Below are positions 31,763 through 40,550 of a DNA stretch of 64,000 nucleotides, one piece after another. This DNA comes from Kineosporia corallincola. Lineage in GTDB: Bacteria > Actinomycetota > Actinomycetes > Actinomycetales > Kineosporiaceae. The notes under the pieces are model-generated. The model was not told the DNA's origin. It did no database searches and worked only from the letters and a program-made list of their open reading frames with translations. The DNA lies in NCBI RefSeq assembly GCF_018499875.1, contig NZ_JAHBAY010000006.1, forward strand, positions 372,001 to 436,000, in the 5' to 3' direction. The translations under genes were made by a program, and so were the position numbers. The stretch's first letter is position 1. Every line of letters begins with the position of its first letter.

Positions 31763-32638
31763 GTGGAGCTCAGGCATCTGGAGTACTTCGTCGCGGTGGC
31801 CGAGGAGGAGAACTTCACCCGCGCCGCGCAGCGCCTGCACATCGTGCAGTCCGCGGTGTCGGCGGCGGTGAAGTCGCTGGAGAAGGAGCTGGGTGCGCGG
31901 TTGCTCGACCGGGCCGCCCGCCGGGTCACGCTGACCGACGCCGGGGCCGAGCTGCTCCCCCGCGCCCGGGCCACCCTGGACGCCGCCCGCGAGGCCCGCG
32001 ACGCCGTCGCCCGGGTGCGGGGCGGCCTGGGCGGGTCACTGCGGATCGGGGTGCTGATCTCGATCCGGGTGGTCGACGTGCCGGCCGTCCTCGGCGAGTA
32101 CCACCGGCGTCATCCGGGAGTTCAGCTCTACACCCGGGTCTCCCCCACCGGCACCCAGGGACTGGTGCAGCTGATCATCGACCGCAGGATCGACCTGGCC
32201 TTCGTCACGCCGTCCGGGCAGACCTGGCCGGGCATCCGGCTGATCGAGCTGGCCCGTTCCGACCTGCGGCTCACCCTGCCGGTGGGGCACCCGCTGGCCG
32301 GGCAGGCGTCGGTGACCATGGCCCAGCTCGCCGACCTCGACTTCATCGACTCCCCGGCCGGTTTCGGCAACCGGGCGGCGGCCGACCGGGCCTTCGCCAC
32401 GGCCGGCCTGCGGCGCCGGGTGACGATCGAGATCACCGAGCTGGCGATCGGGCCGGACTACGTGCGCAACGGGCTGGGCGTGGCGCTGTTTCCGCAGTTC
32501 GCGGTGGAGGGCGTGCCCGGTGTGGTCTCCCTGCCCGTGGCGGACGCCGACCTGAGCTTCCCGGTGGCCCTGGCGGTGCCGGACGACCGGCCGGTGAGCG
32601 CGGCCGCCCGGGCACTGATCCAGCTGGTCACCGGCTGA
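31763..32638 (+). CDS. LysR-family transcriptional regulator
   Basis: Start at GTG 31763, which puts the helix-turn-helix at the N-terminus as is normal; 291 residues. The DNA-binding domain reads 'ELRHLEYFVAVAEEENFTRA' and 'SAVSAAVKSLEKELGARLLD'. The effector domain follows from about residue 90. It is divergent from the MFS exporter and likely regulates it and itself in response to a small molecule, perhaps the exported compound. Confidence 0.93.
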   Translation: MELRHLEYFVAVAEEENFTRAAQRLHIVQSAVSAAVKSLEKELGARLLDRAARRVTLTDAGAELLPRARATLDAAREARDAVARVRGGLGGSLRIGVLISIRVVDVPAVLGEYHRRHPGVQLYTRVSPTGTQGLVQLIIDRRIDLAFVTPSGQTWPGIRLIELARSDLRLTLPVGHPLAGQASVTMAQLADLDFIDSPAGFGNRAAADRAFATAGLRRRVTIEITELAIGPDYVRNGLGVALFPQFAVEGVPGVVSLPVADADLSFPVALAVPDDRPVSAAARALIQLVTG

Positions 32639-32662
32639 CGGTCAGGCTGACGATCAGACCCG

Positions 32663-33685
32663 TCAGCGGGCGTCCGGGTGCTTCCAGCCGATCGCCGGGG
32701 CGATGTGCTCGGCGATGGTGGACAGGATGCGGGCGTTGTACTCCACACCGAGCTGGTTGGGCACGGTGAACAGCACGGTGTCGGCCTCCCGCACCGCCTC
32801 GTCCTGGGCCAGTTCCCGCGCGATCCGGTCCGGGTCGCCCACGTAGGTTCGGCCGAACCGCGAGCGCACGCCCTCCAGCAGGCCCACCTGGTCGGCCTCG
32901 CCGCGCTCGCCGAAGTAGAGCCGGTCGACGTCGGTGGTGATCGGCAGCACGCTGCGCGAGATCGAGACCCGGGGCGTGCGGTCGCCCTGGAAGGCGTCCC
33001 GGTACATCCGGATCTGCTCGGCCTGGAGCTGGTCGAACGGCACGCCGGTGTCTTCGGAGAGCAGGGTGGAGCTCTGGAGGTTCATGCCGAGCTCGGCGGC
33101 CCAGGTGGCGGTGGCCCGGGTGCCGGCGCCCCACCAGATCCGCTCGGCCAGGCCGGGCGACTGCGGCTGGATCGCCAGGCCGCCACTGACCCCACCGGTG
33201 CGCTCGGGGTCGGTGCGGGCGACGGCCGCGCCCTGGATCGCCTGGAGGAAGATCTCGGTCTTGGTGCGGGCCATCTCGGCCGGGGTGCTGCCCTCGGGGG
33301 CGACGTAGCCGAAGTTCTCGGCGCCGCGCAGCGCGGTCTCGGGTGATCCCCGGCTGACGCCGAGCTGGAGCCGGCCGCCGCTGATCAGGTCGGCGACGGC
33401 GGCCTCCTCGGCCATGTAGAGCGGGTTCTCGTAGCGCATGTCGATCACGCCGGTGCCGATCTCGATCCGCCGGGTGCGCGCGCCGATGGCCGACAGCAGC
33501 GGGAACGGGGAGGCGAGCTGGCGCTCGAAGTGGTGCACCCGGACGAAGGCGCCGTCGACGCCGATCTCCTCCGCGGCCTCGGCCAGCTCGATGGTCTGGA
33601 GCAGGGCGTCCGCGCCGGTGCGGGTCTGCGACCCGGCGACGTCACGCCAGTGGCCGAAGCTGAGGAAGCCGATCTTCTTGTCCAT
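32663..33685 (-). CDS. LLM-class flavin-dependent oxidoreductase
   Basis: 340 residues from ATG 33685 ('DKKIGFLSFGHWRDVAGSQT'); an in-frame ATG at 33718 would add 11. The luciferase-like TIM-barrel fold is shown by 'AEEIGVDGAFVRVHHF', 'IEIGTGVIDMRYENPLYMAE' and 'LISGGRLQLGVSRGSPE'. Such enzymes use FMNH2 or F420 for monooxygenation or reduction. The substrate is unknown. It is convergent with the LysR gene with a 24-nt gap, so it is unlikely to be co-transcribed with it. Confidence 0.88.
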   Translation of the reverse strand: MDKKIGFLSFGHWRDVAGSQTRTGADALLQTIELAEAAEEIGVDGAFVRVHHFERQLASPFPLLSAIGARTRRIEIGTGVIDMRYENPLYMAEEAAVADLISGGRLQLGVSRGSPETALRGAENFGYVAPEGSTPAEMARTKTEIFLQAIQGAAVARTDPERTGGVSGGLAIQPQSPGLAERIWWGAGTRATATWAAELGMNLQSSTLLSEDTGVPFDQLQAEQIRMYRDAFQGDRTPRVSISRSVLPITTDVDRLYFGERGEADQVGLLEGVRSRFGRTYVGDPDRIARELAQDEAVREADTVLFTVPNQLGVEYNARILSTIAEHIAPAIGWKHPDAR

Positions 33686-33811
33686 GGGCACGAGAACAAT
33701 GGTTGCACGCTCAATCATTCCGTCGTGGCCCCCGTCCGGGTGACTTCAGGGAACCGGTGCGCCGGACGACACGTTCCTATCCCTCGCAAGGCCACCCCAT
33801 GACGGAGAGAG

Positions 33812-33883
33812 ATGGACGACCACGACTATCCATGCCCCCTGATCTACGCCGAGCCTGACGTGGTGAAGGGGGGAACGAACTGA
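33812..33883 (+). CDS. Candidate 23-codon leader peptide coupled to the CNNM gene (uncertain)
   Basis: ATG 33812 opens a 23-codon frame (Met-Asp-Asp-His-Asp-Tyr-Pro...) whose TGA overlaps the ATG of the next gene (TGATG). A GGAGAGAG sequence lies just upstream. Such overlap often couples translation of a leader and the main gene. It may be chance, since no second example is available to compare. Confidence 0.3.
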   Translation: MDDHDYPCPLIYAEPDVVKGGTN

Positions 33884-35280
33884 TGTGGATCCTGTCCCTG
33901 CTCCTGGGCATCCTGGTGGTTCTGGCGATCACCGCCGTCACCGGATACTTCGTGGCGCAGGAGTTCGCGTTCATGGCGGTGGACCGGTCCGCCCTCGGCG
34001 CCCGGGCCGCGGCGGGCGACGCCGCGGCCGAGCGGGCGCTACGGGTCACCCGGCGCACCTCGTTCATGCTGTCCGGCGCCCAGCTCGGCATCACGATCAC
34101 CGGCCTGCTGGTGGGTTACGTGGCCGAGCCGCTGATCGGCGAGGCGCTGGGTGAGGCCCTGGGCGGTGTCGGCGTGCCCGAGGGTGTCGGCATCGCGATC
34201 GGCACCGTGCTGGCGCTGCTGTTCTCCACCCTGGTGCAGATGATCTTCGGCGAGCTGTTCCCGAAGAACCTGGCGATCGCCCGGCCGGAGCCGGTGTCGC
34301 TCTGGCTGGCCTCGTCCACCAGCGGCTACCTGACCGTGTTCGGCTGGCTCATCCAGGTTTTCGACCAGGCGTCCAACCTGCTGCTGAAGCTGCTCGGCAT
34401 CGAGCCGGCGCACGACGTGGAGCACTCCGCCACGGCCCGCGACCTGGAGCACATCGTGGCCGAGTCGGCGCGCAGCGGCGAGCTGCCGAAGGAGCTGTCG
34501 CTGCTGCTCGACCGGATCCTCGACTTCCCGCAGCAGGACGTGCAGCACGCGATGATCCCGCGGCACGCCGTGGGGGTGGTGCACGCCGACGACCCGCTGC
34601 CGCTGGTGCGGGAGCTGATGAGCACGGGCCACAGCCGCTACCCGGTGCTCGGCCCGGACGACGAGGTGCTGGGCGTGGTGCATCTGCACGACCTGCTGCC
34701 GCTGCCCGTGGACCATCCGGGCAGCGCCCGCGACATCATCCGCCCGGCCACGCTGGTGCCGACCACCATGCCGCTGCCGGCACTGCTCCAGCTGCTGGTG
34801 GTCGAGCGGGCCCAGCTGGCCTGCGTGCTGGACGAGTGGGGTGGGTTCGCCGGGCTGATCACGGCCGAGGACCTGGCCGAGGAACTGGTCGGCGAGATCA
34901 CCGACGAGCACGACCCGGCGCTGCGCCCGGGCCGGCCGCAGGAGGACGGCACCTGGGTGCTGCCCGGCGCGACCCCGCTCGACGAGGCCGAGCGCACCGT
35001 GGGCCGCGACCTGCCCCGCGGCGACTTCGAGACACTGTCCGGCCTGGTGATCGCCCGGCACGGCTCGCTGCCCGGTCTGGGAACGACCGTGGCGATGGAA
35101 CTTCCGGTCGATCCGGCGCTGCTGGCGATGGACGGCGAGCCGCCGTCGTTCCGGCTCACCGCCGAGGTGCTGCGGCTGGACCGGCACGTCCCGTCCGAGC
35201 TGCGGGTCCGTATCGAGCAGAGCGGTACCGAGATCGAGAAGAGCAGTACCGGGCCGAGCAGCCAGGAGGTGACGGCATGA
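33883..35280 (+). CDS. CNNM/CorC (hemolysin-C-like) membrane protein, first paralogue
   Basis: 465 residues. The N-terminal DUF21/CNNM domain has three to four membrane helices ('LSLLLGILVVLAITAVTGYF', 'LSGAQLGITITGLLVGYVAE', 'GELFPKNLAIA'), then a CBS-pair (about 215-330; 'ARSGELPKELSLLLDRILDF' leads into it) and a C-terminal CorC/HlyC domain ('DLPRGDFETLSGLVIARHG'). Members bind Mg-ATP at the CBS pair and are linked to magnesium or cobalt efflux. It overlaps a second paralogue by 4 nt (ATGA); such side-by-side pairs are common in actinobacteria and may form heterodimers. Confidence 0.93.
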   Translation: MWILSLLLGILVVLAITAVTGYFVAQEFAFMAVDRSALGARAAAGDAAAERALRVTRRTSFMLSGAQLGITITGLLVGYVAEPLIGEALGEALGGVGVPEGVGIAIGTVLALLFSTLVQMIFGELFPKNLAIARPEPVSLWLASSTSGYLTVFGWLIQVFDQASNLLLKLLGIEPAHDVEHSATARDLEHIVAESARSGELPKELSLLLDRILDFPQQDVQHAMIPRHAVGVVHADDPLPLVRELMSTGHSRYPVLGPDDEVLGVVHLHDLLPLPVDHPGSARDIIRPATLVPTTMPLPALLQLLVVERAQLACVLDEWGGFAGLITAEDLAEELVGEITDEHDPALRPGRPQEDGTWVLPGATPLDEAERTVGRDLPRGDFETLSGLVIARHGSLPGLGTTVAMELPVDPALLAMDGEPPSFRLTAEVLRLDRHVPSELRVRIEQSGTEIEKSSTGPSSQEVTA

Positions 35281-36326
35281 GCAACCCGATCGTCGTTCTC
35301 GTGGTGACCGTGGCCCTGATCGCGCTCAGCGCGTTCTTCGTGGCCGTGGAGTTCGCCCTGCTCGCGGCCCGGCGGCACCGGCTGGAAGACGCCGCCACCA
35401 CCAGCCGGGCGGCCCGCGCCGCCCTGCGCAGCTCGTCGGAACTGACGGTGCTGCTGGCCGGCTCGCAGCTGGGCATCACGGCCTGCACCCTGGCGCTCGG
35501 CGCGGTCACCAAACCGGCCGTGCACCACTGGCTCACGCCGCTGTTCGAGCACTGGGGCATGGGCGAACTGCCCGCCGACGTGGCGGGTTTCGTGCTCGCC
35601 CTGATCGTGGTCACCTTCCTGCACCTGGTGGTGGGTGAGATGGCGCCGAAGTCGTGGGCGATCGCCCACCCGGAGACCTCGGCGGTGCTGCTGGCCCTGC
35701 CGATGCGGGCGTTCATGAAGACCACCCGCCCGCTGCTGACCGCGCTGAACGAGGTGGCCAACTGGTGCCTGCGCCGGGTCGGGGTGGACCCGGCCGGGCA
35801 GGTCGCCTCGGGGCGGGACCCGGCTGCCCTGCGGAGCCTGGTCGAGCACTCGGCCAGCGTCGGGGCGCTGGAGGCGGGCGAGTCGGCCCGGCTCGACAAC
35901 GCGCTGGAGCTGGAGTCGCTGACCGTCGGCGACCTGGTGCACCGTGACCTGCGGCCCACCGCGGTGCCGCCGGGCTCGGACGTGCGGGCCGTGCGGGAGG
36001 CCGCGCTGGCCTCCGGCCACCTGCGCATCCTGATCGGCGAGGGCGTCACGATGAACGCCGTGGTGCACGTGCGCGACACCCTGATGGCCCCGGACGACGC
36101 CCCGGCCCAGGACCTGGCCCGGCCGGTGCAGGAGCTGCCCGCGGGGACCAAGGTGTTCCAGGCGCTGAACCAGATGCGCGAGACCCGCAACCACCTGGCC
36201 ATCGTCACCGAGGACGGCCGCTTCGCCGGCGTCATCACCCTGGCCGACCTGCTGGAGCGGCTCTTCCCCGAGTCGGCGGCGGGGCCGGCCCGGGAGGCGG
36301 CACCGGAACCGGCTCGGACGGCCTGA
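35277..36326 (+). CDS. CNNM/CorC membrane protein, second, shorter paralogue
   Basis: 349 residues. It repeats the DUF21 domain of its neighbour ('ALIALSAFFVAVEFALLAAR', 'LAGSQLGITACTLALGAVTK', 'GEMAPKSWAIAHPE') and a CBS region ('ITLADLLERLFPE' at its end), but it lacks the C-terminal CorC/HlyC domain. It is translationally coupled to the full-length partner upstream. The split of roles (one with, one without the CorC domain) suggests a heteromeric transporter. Confidence 0.92.
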   Translation: MSNPIVVLVVTVALIALSAFFVAVEFALLAARRHRLEDAATTSRAARAALRSSSELTVLLAGSQLGITACTLALGAVTKPAVHHWLTPLFEHWGMGELPADVAGFVLALIVVTFLHLVVGEMAPKSWAIAHPETSAVLLALPMRAFMKTTRPLLTALNEVANWCLRRVGVDPAGQVASGRDPAALRSLVEHSASVGALEAGESARLDNALELESLTVGDLVHRDLRPTAVPPGSDVRAVREAALASGHLRILIGEGVTMNAVVHVRDTLMAPDDAPAQDLARPVQELPAGTKVFQALNQMRETRNHLAIVTEDGRFAGVITLADLLERLFPESAAGPAREAAPEPARTA

Positions 36327-36356
36327 CCGACGACGGGCAGATCCGGTGCTGCGACA

Positions 36357-36881
36357 ATGAACTCCATGTCGGCGTACCGGATCTGTTTCGTCTGCACGGG
36401 CAACATCTGCCGTTCCCCCTCCGCCGAGGTGATCGTGCGGGCCCGGGCGCAGGACGCCGGGCTGGACGTCGACGTGGACTCGGCCGGCACCGACAGCTAC
36501 CACGTGGGCGACGGGGCCGACGAGCGTGCGGTGCAGGCCCTGAAGAACGCCGGGTACGACGGCACCCGGCACGTCGCCCGGCAGTTCGACGAGGACTGGT
36601 TCGCCGGGCGCGACCTGATCGTGGCGATGGACCGCGGCCACGCCCGCATCCTGCACGCGCTCGCTCCCGACGAGGAGTCGGCGGCCAAGATCCGGCTGCT
36701 CCGCTCGTTCGACCCCGACCTCGAAGACCTGGACCACGACGACCGGCGGCTGGACGTGCCCGACCCGTACTACGACCGCAGCGCCGAGAACCACGAGTTC
36801 ACCGAGATGATCGAGCAGATCGAGGCCGCGGCCGACGGGCTGGTGGACTTCCTCGCCGAGCGCACGGAGCATCCGGCCTGA
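36357..36881 (+). CDS. Low-molecular-weight protein-tyrosine-phosphatase family enzyme
   Basis: 174 residues. The active-site loop 'VCTGNICRSPSAE' gives the CX5R(S) motif, and 'DVPDPYY' supplies the general-acid Asp, so the catalytic set is complete. Besides phosphotyrosine, some family members dephosphorylate ribulosamine/erythrulosamine 5-phosphates during protein deglycation. The next gene, overlapping by 1 nt, is a fructosamine-kinase-family enzyme, which makes that second role plausible here. An alternative start is ATG 36366. Confidence 0.92.
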   Translation: MNSMSAYRICFVCTGNICRSPSAEVIVRARAQDAGLDVDVDSAGTDSYHVGDGADERAVQALKNAGYDGTRHVARQFDEDWFAGRDLIVAMDRGHARILHALAPDEESAAKIRLLRSFDPDLEDLDHDDRRLDVPDPYYDRSAENHEFTEMIEQIEAAADGLVDFLAERTEHPA

Positions 36882-37660
36882 TGACCTTCACCAAGCGCGA
36901 CCCGCACGCCGCCGAGGGCTTCTACCGGACCGAGGCGGCCGGGCTGCGCTGGCTGGGCGCGGCGACCGCGGACGGCGGTCTGCCGGTGGCCGAGGTGCTG
37001 GAGGTGACGGCCACGTCGATCACCCTGCCCCGCTACCCCACCGCCGCCCCCACCCCGGAGCAGGCGCGGGAGTTCGGCCGTCGCCTGGCCCTGACCCACC
37101 GGGCCGGGGCCGCGCACCACGGCGCCCCGCCACCAGGCCTCGGCGACGGCTTCATCGCCACCCTGCCCCTACCTCATCTGGCGGAAAGCCCTTCGCACTG
37201 GGGGGATTTCTACGCCGGCTGCCGGGTCGAGCCGTTCGCCCGCGCCGCGGCCGACGACGGCGGCCTGAGCCGGACCGGGCTCGACGTCGTCCTCAGGTTG
37301 TGCGAGCGCCTGCACCACGGCGATCCGGCTCTGACCGGGCCGGAGGTGCCCGCCGCCCGGCTGCACGGTGACCTCTGGAGCGGCAACGTGCTGTGGACGA
37401 CGCACGGGCCGCTCCTGATCGACCCGGCGGCCCACGGTGGTCACCCGGAGACCGACCTGGCCATGCTGGCCCTGTTCGGCCTGCCGCACCTGGATCTCGT
37501 GCTCGACGCCTACACCGGCACGGCCCCGCTGCCCGACGGCTGGGCCGACCGCGCGCCCCTGCACCAGCTGCACCCGCTCCTGGTGCATGCCGTGCTGTTC
37601 GGGCCGTCGTACGGTGAACAGGCCGTGCGTGCGGCCGAGGCCGCCGGGGCCCTGGCATGA
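36881..37660 (+). CDS. Fructosamine/ribulosamine 3-kinase family protein
   Basis: 259 residues. Aminoglycoside-phosphotransferase-like fold with the catalytic loop 'LHGDLWSGNVLW' and the metal-binding 'IDPAAHGGHPETDLAMLALF', both diagnostic of fructosamine-3-kinase relatives. The N-terminal ATP-binding lobe appears shortened, which is common in bacterial members. It phosphorylates sugar-modified (glycated) amines so that the adduct falls off. Bacterial enzymes prefer ribulosamines or erythrulosamines. It overlaps both neighbours, indicating one operon. Confidence 0.9.
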   Translation: MTFTKRDPHAAEGFYRTEAAGLRWLGAATADGGLPVAEVLEVTATSITLPRYPTAAPTPEQAREFGRRLALTHRAGAAHHGAPPPGLGDGFIATLPLPHLAESPSHWGDFYAGCRVEPFARAAADDGGLSRTGLDVVLRLCERLHHGDPALTGPEVPAARLHGDLWSGNVLWTTHGPLLIDPAAHGGHPETDLAMLALFGLPHLDLVLDAYTGTAPLPDGWADRAPLHQLHPLLVHAVLFGPSYGEQAVRAAEAAGALA

Positions 37661-38259
37661 CCCAGCGACCACGGGGTGCCGTGACCACCGTGCTGCCGTT
37701 CTTCCGCAACCGCTGGACCCGGGGACTGGCCGTCGCCCTCGTCGTGCTGGTCGCGGCCGCGGGCACCACCGGGGCCCGGCTGTACTCCTTCCCGCGCACC
37801 GACACCCTCGACGACGACTCCCGGGTGGACGCGGTGCTGGCGCTGGGTGGGCGGCCGGAGACGGCCCTCTACGCCCAGGGGCTGGCCGAGCGGGGCATCA
37901 CCCCGGTGGTGCTGATCTCCAACCCCTACCCGCGGGAGCCGGCCTTCCACCAGGTGCACGACCTGTGCGCCTCGAAACCCACCGGCTACCGGCTGATCTG
38001 CTTCGACCCGTCACCGCGCACCACCCGCGGCGAGGCCCGGGAACTGGGCCGGCTGGCGGCCGAGAACGGCTGGGACGAGGTGGCCGTGGTCGCCGCCAGA
38101 TATCACATCAGCCGCGCCCGCACGATCACCGCGCGATGCTTCCCGGGCACCCTGTACCTGGTCGAGGCCCCTCTGCACATCCCCGCGGTGAACTGGAGTT
38201 ATCAGTACGTCCGCCAAACACTCGGCTACGTCAAGGTGGCCTTCCAGCAAGGGTGCTGA
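37657..38259 (+). CDS. DUF218 (YdcF/SanA-like) membrane-anchored protein
   Basis: 200 residues with one N-terminal membrane helix ('GLAVALVVLVAAAGTTGARL'). The DUF218 core is shown by 'VDAVLALGGRPETALYAQGL', 'PSPRTTRGEARELGRLA' and 'VAVVAARYHISRARTITARC'. SanA/ElyC relatives affect envelope integrity and peptidoglycan precursors; a precise activity is not known. The ATGA overlap places it in the phosphatase-kinase operon. Confidence 0.87.
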   Translation: MTQRPRGAVTTVLPFFRNRWTRGLAVALVVLVAAAGTTGARLYSFPRTDTLDDDSRVDAVLALGGRPETALYAQGLAERGITPVVLISNPYPREPAFHQVHDLCASKPTGYRLICFDPSPRTTRGEARELGRLAAENGWDEVAVVAARYHISRARTITARCFPGTLYLVEAPLHIPAVNWSYQYVRQTLGYVKVAFQQGC

Positions 38260-38447
38260 AACCTCCCCAAGATCAAAGAGGCACCTTTGGGCAGTTTTGA
38301 CCGGACAATCACGCTATGTTCCGGCCTATGACGTAGCGCTGTAACCCCGCACCGCCATAACTCTTCGGACAGGTTCACCCCCTCACCACGCGCATCGAGG
38401 CACCCGACCGTGCCGAGCCGCCGGAACCGTCCCGAGAGGTCGCCCTC

Positions 38448-40547
38448 ATGTCCCGCCGCTTGCCCCGCCTCCTGCCCCGGACATCGTTGTCCAGGCCGTT
38501 CGCCTCCCGCCGCCCGACGATCCGCCGGCAGTTGCTCGCCATCGTGCTCGTGCCCAGCATCTCGCTGCTCGCCGTCGCGATGGCCGTGACCACCTACCTG
38601 GCGATCCAGGCCCGTGACAGCAGTTCGCTCCAGAAGACGGTGAAGGACGCCTCCGAGCCGGCCGGCCTGGTGATCCTGGGACTCCAGCAGGAGCGCAGGC
38701 TTTCCCTCACCGAGCTGGTCGGCGCCGGGGACACCGGGCTGGCCGAGGCCCGGGCCCAGGTGGACGCGGGCCTGGCCCAGGTGTCCCAGATCATCGGCCC
38801 GCTGGCCAGCGCCTCGGACTCCACCAGCGTGCAGCGCCAGATCGGGTCGCTCACCCAGCACGGCGACCAGCTGGCCCAGCTGCGGGCCGGCATCGACGCC
38901 GGCCAGGTGGACGTCGCCACCGCCTACTCGGCCTACAGCGAGATGATCGCCGGGTTCGGCGCCAGCCTGCGCACCGCCACGCAGGAGGCGCCCGACGCCG
39001 CCTCCGCCTACGACCAGCTGACCTCGGTCGACCTCTTCTACGGCGCCGAATCGCTCTGGCGCAGCATCACTCTCACCGAGGTGGCGATCCAGAGCGACGG
39101 GTTGCCCGACCCGCTGGTCGAGGAGTACCAGGAGCGGTCCGGCGCCTACCACGCCCAGCTCGCCGCGCTCCAGGCGATCCTGCCGGCGTCCGAGCAGCAG
39201 CAGCTGACGACGATCATGTCGGGGAACAGCTGGAAGACCATCACCCAGGTGCAGTCCGCCCTGAACAGCCGGCTGGCGCTCCAGCAGGCCGGGGCGCCGG
39301 CCTCGACGATCCGCAAGCAGGCCTGGCCGCCGGTCGGGCTGGCCGCCTGGCGGGCCACGATGAACGACGTCGGCGCCCAGGTGGCCAAGCTCTACGCCGA
39401 GCACTCCGCGGCGGCCGCCGAGCGCAGCGAGACCCAGGTGCACGACGAGGAGGTGCGGGCCTGGGTGGTGGGTGCCGCGCTGCTGATGATCGGCATGGTC
39501 GTGGTGCTGGTGGCGGTGCGGATGTCGGGCCGGGTGGCGCAGCGGCTGCGCGATCTGCGCGACGACACCCGCCGGCTGTCCGGCAGCCGCCTGCCCGAGG
39601 CGGTGAAAGCGCTGCGCCAAGGCCAGGAACCCGGAATCGCGCTGTCGCCGCTCCAGCACGGTGACGACGAGATCGGGGAGGTGGCCGAGGCCTTCAACGA
39701 GGCCCAGGACACCGCCGTGCGGGCGGCGGCCGACGAGGCCCGGGCCCGGGCCGGCACGCGCGACGTGTTCCTCAACATCGCGCGCCGCACCCAGGGCATC
39801 GCCTACCAGCAGCTCAAGCTGCTCGACCAGGCCCAGGAGCACGTGGAGGACCCGAACCACCTGAAACTGCTTTTCCAGCTGGATCATCTGGCCACCCGGG
39901 CCCGGCGGCACGCGGAGAACCTGGTCATTCTCGGCGGCAAACAGCCGGGACGGCGCTGGAGCCAGCCGGTTCCGCTGATCGACGTGGTGCGCGGCGCGAC
40001 CGGCGAGACGATCAACTACGAGCAGGTGATCTCCCGGCGGGTTCCGGAGGTGCGGGTCGCCTCCGACCGGGCTGCCGACATCATCCACATCCTGGCCGAA
40101 CTGATCGACAACGCCACCAGTTTCGGCCCTCCGGGGTCGACGGTGGAGGTGCGCGGCGAGATCGTCGGCAAGGGTGTGGTGCTGGAGATCGAGGACCGCG
40201 GCCTGGGCATGACGGCCGAGCAGCGTGACCAGCTCAACCGGCAGCTCAGCGACGTGCCGGACTTCGGCGACGTGGCGCTGTCGGCGGACACCCGGCTGGG
40301 CCTGTTCGTGGTCGGTCGCCTCGCCGCGCGTCACGAGATCCGGGTCACCCTGCGGGAATCCGTGGCCTACGGCGGCACCATCGCGGTGGTGCTGCTGCCG
40401 ATGCCGGTGCTGATCGACCCGCTCAGCACCCCCGGCAGCACCGTCGGCGGCACCGGGCCGATCCCGATGCCCGGGCTGTCGATGGCTCAGCTGTTCCCGG
40501 CATCCCTCACCGTCCCCCGCCCCACCAACGGCACCCAGGGCACGTGA
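38448..40547 (+). CDS. NIT-domain histidine-kinase-like protein (CvnA-type) of a reduced conservon
   Basis: 699 residues, with GAGAGG upstream of the ATG. Helix 1 ('QLLAIVLVPSISLLAVAMAV') and helix 2 ('AWVVGAALLMIGMVVVLVAV') flank an extracellular region of about 290 residues that resembles the nitrate/nitrite-sensing NIT domain ('GLQQERRLSLTELVG'). A HAMP region, a dimerisation-like helix ('DVFLNIARRTQGIAYQQLKL') and a HATPase domain ('ILAELIDNATSFGPPGS', 'IEDRGLGMTAEQ', 'LGLFVVGRLAARH') follow. It is CvnA-like but, unlike the first copy, has a full external sensor. Only a DUF742 gene follows; roadblock and GTPase genes are missing. The nitrite-assimilation genes next door suggest, but do not show, nitrate sensing. 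Confidence 0.9.
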   Translation: MSRRLPRLLPRTSLSRPFASRRPTIRRQLLAIVLVPSISLLAVAMAVTTYLAIQARDSSSLQKTVKDASEPAGLVILGLQQERRLSLTELVGAGDTGLAEARAQVDAGLAQVSQIIGPLASASDSTSVQRQIGSLTQHGDQLAQLRAGIDAGQVDVATAYSAYSEMIAGFGASLRTATQEAPDAASAYDQLTSVDLFYGAESLWRSITLTEVAIQSDGLPDPLVEEYQERSGAYHAQLAALQAILPASEQQQLTTIMSGNSWKTITQVQSALNSRLALQQAGAPASTIRKQAWPPVGLAAWRATMNDVGAQVAKLYAEHSAAAAERSETQVHDEEVRAWVVGAALLMIGMVVVLVAVRMSGRVAQRLRDLRDDTRRLSGSRLPEAVKALRQGQEPGIALSPLQHGDDEIGEVAEAFNEAQDTAVRAAADEARARAGTRDVFLNIARRTQGIAYQQLKLLDQAQEHVEDPNHLKLLFQLDHLATRARRHAENLVILGGKQPGRRWSQPVPLIDVVRGATGETINYEQVISRRVPEVRVASDRAADIIHILAELIDNATSFGPPGSTVEVRGEIVGKGVVLEIEDRGLGMTAEQRDQLNRQLSDVPDFGDVALSADTRLGLFVVGRLAARHEIRVTLRESVAYGGTIAVVLLPMPVLIDPLSTPGSTVGGTGPIPMPGLSMAQLFPASLTVPRPTNGTQGT

Positions 40548-40550
40548 TCC

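Noticed and set aside
32635-32668. A hairpin CTGACGG...CCGTCAG at the LysR/LLM junction as a terminator
   Set aside because: The stem is short with a large loop and lies partly inside both coding ends; support is too weak to list.
34638-36872. A 744-codon minus-strand frame over the CNNM pair and phosphatase
   Set aside because: All three sense genes have family motifs and coupled starts; the antisense product has none.
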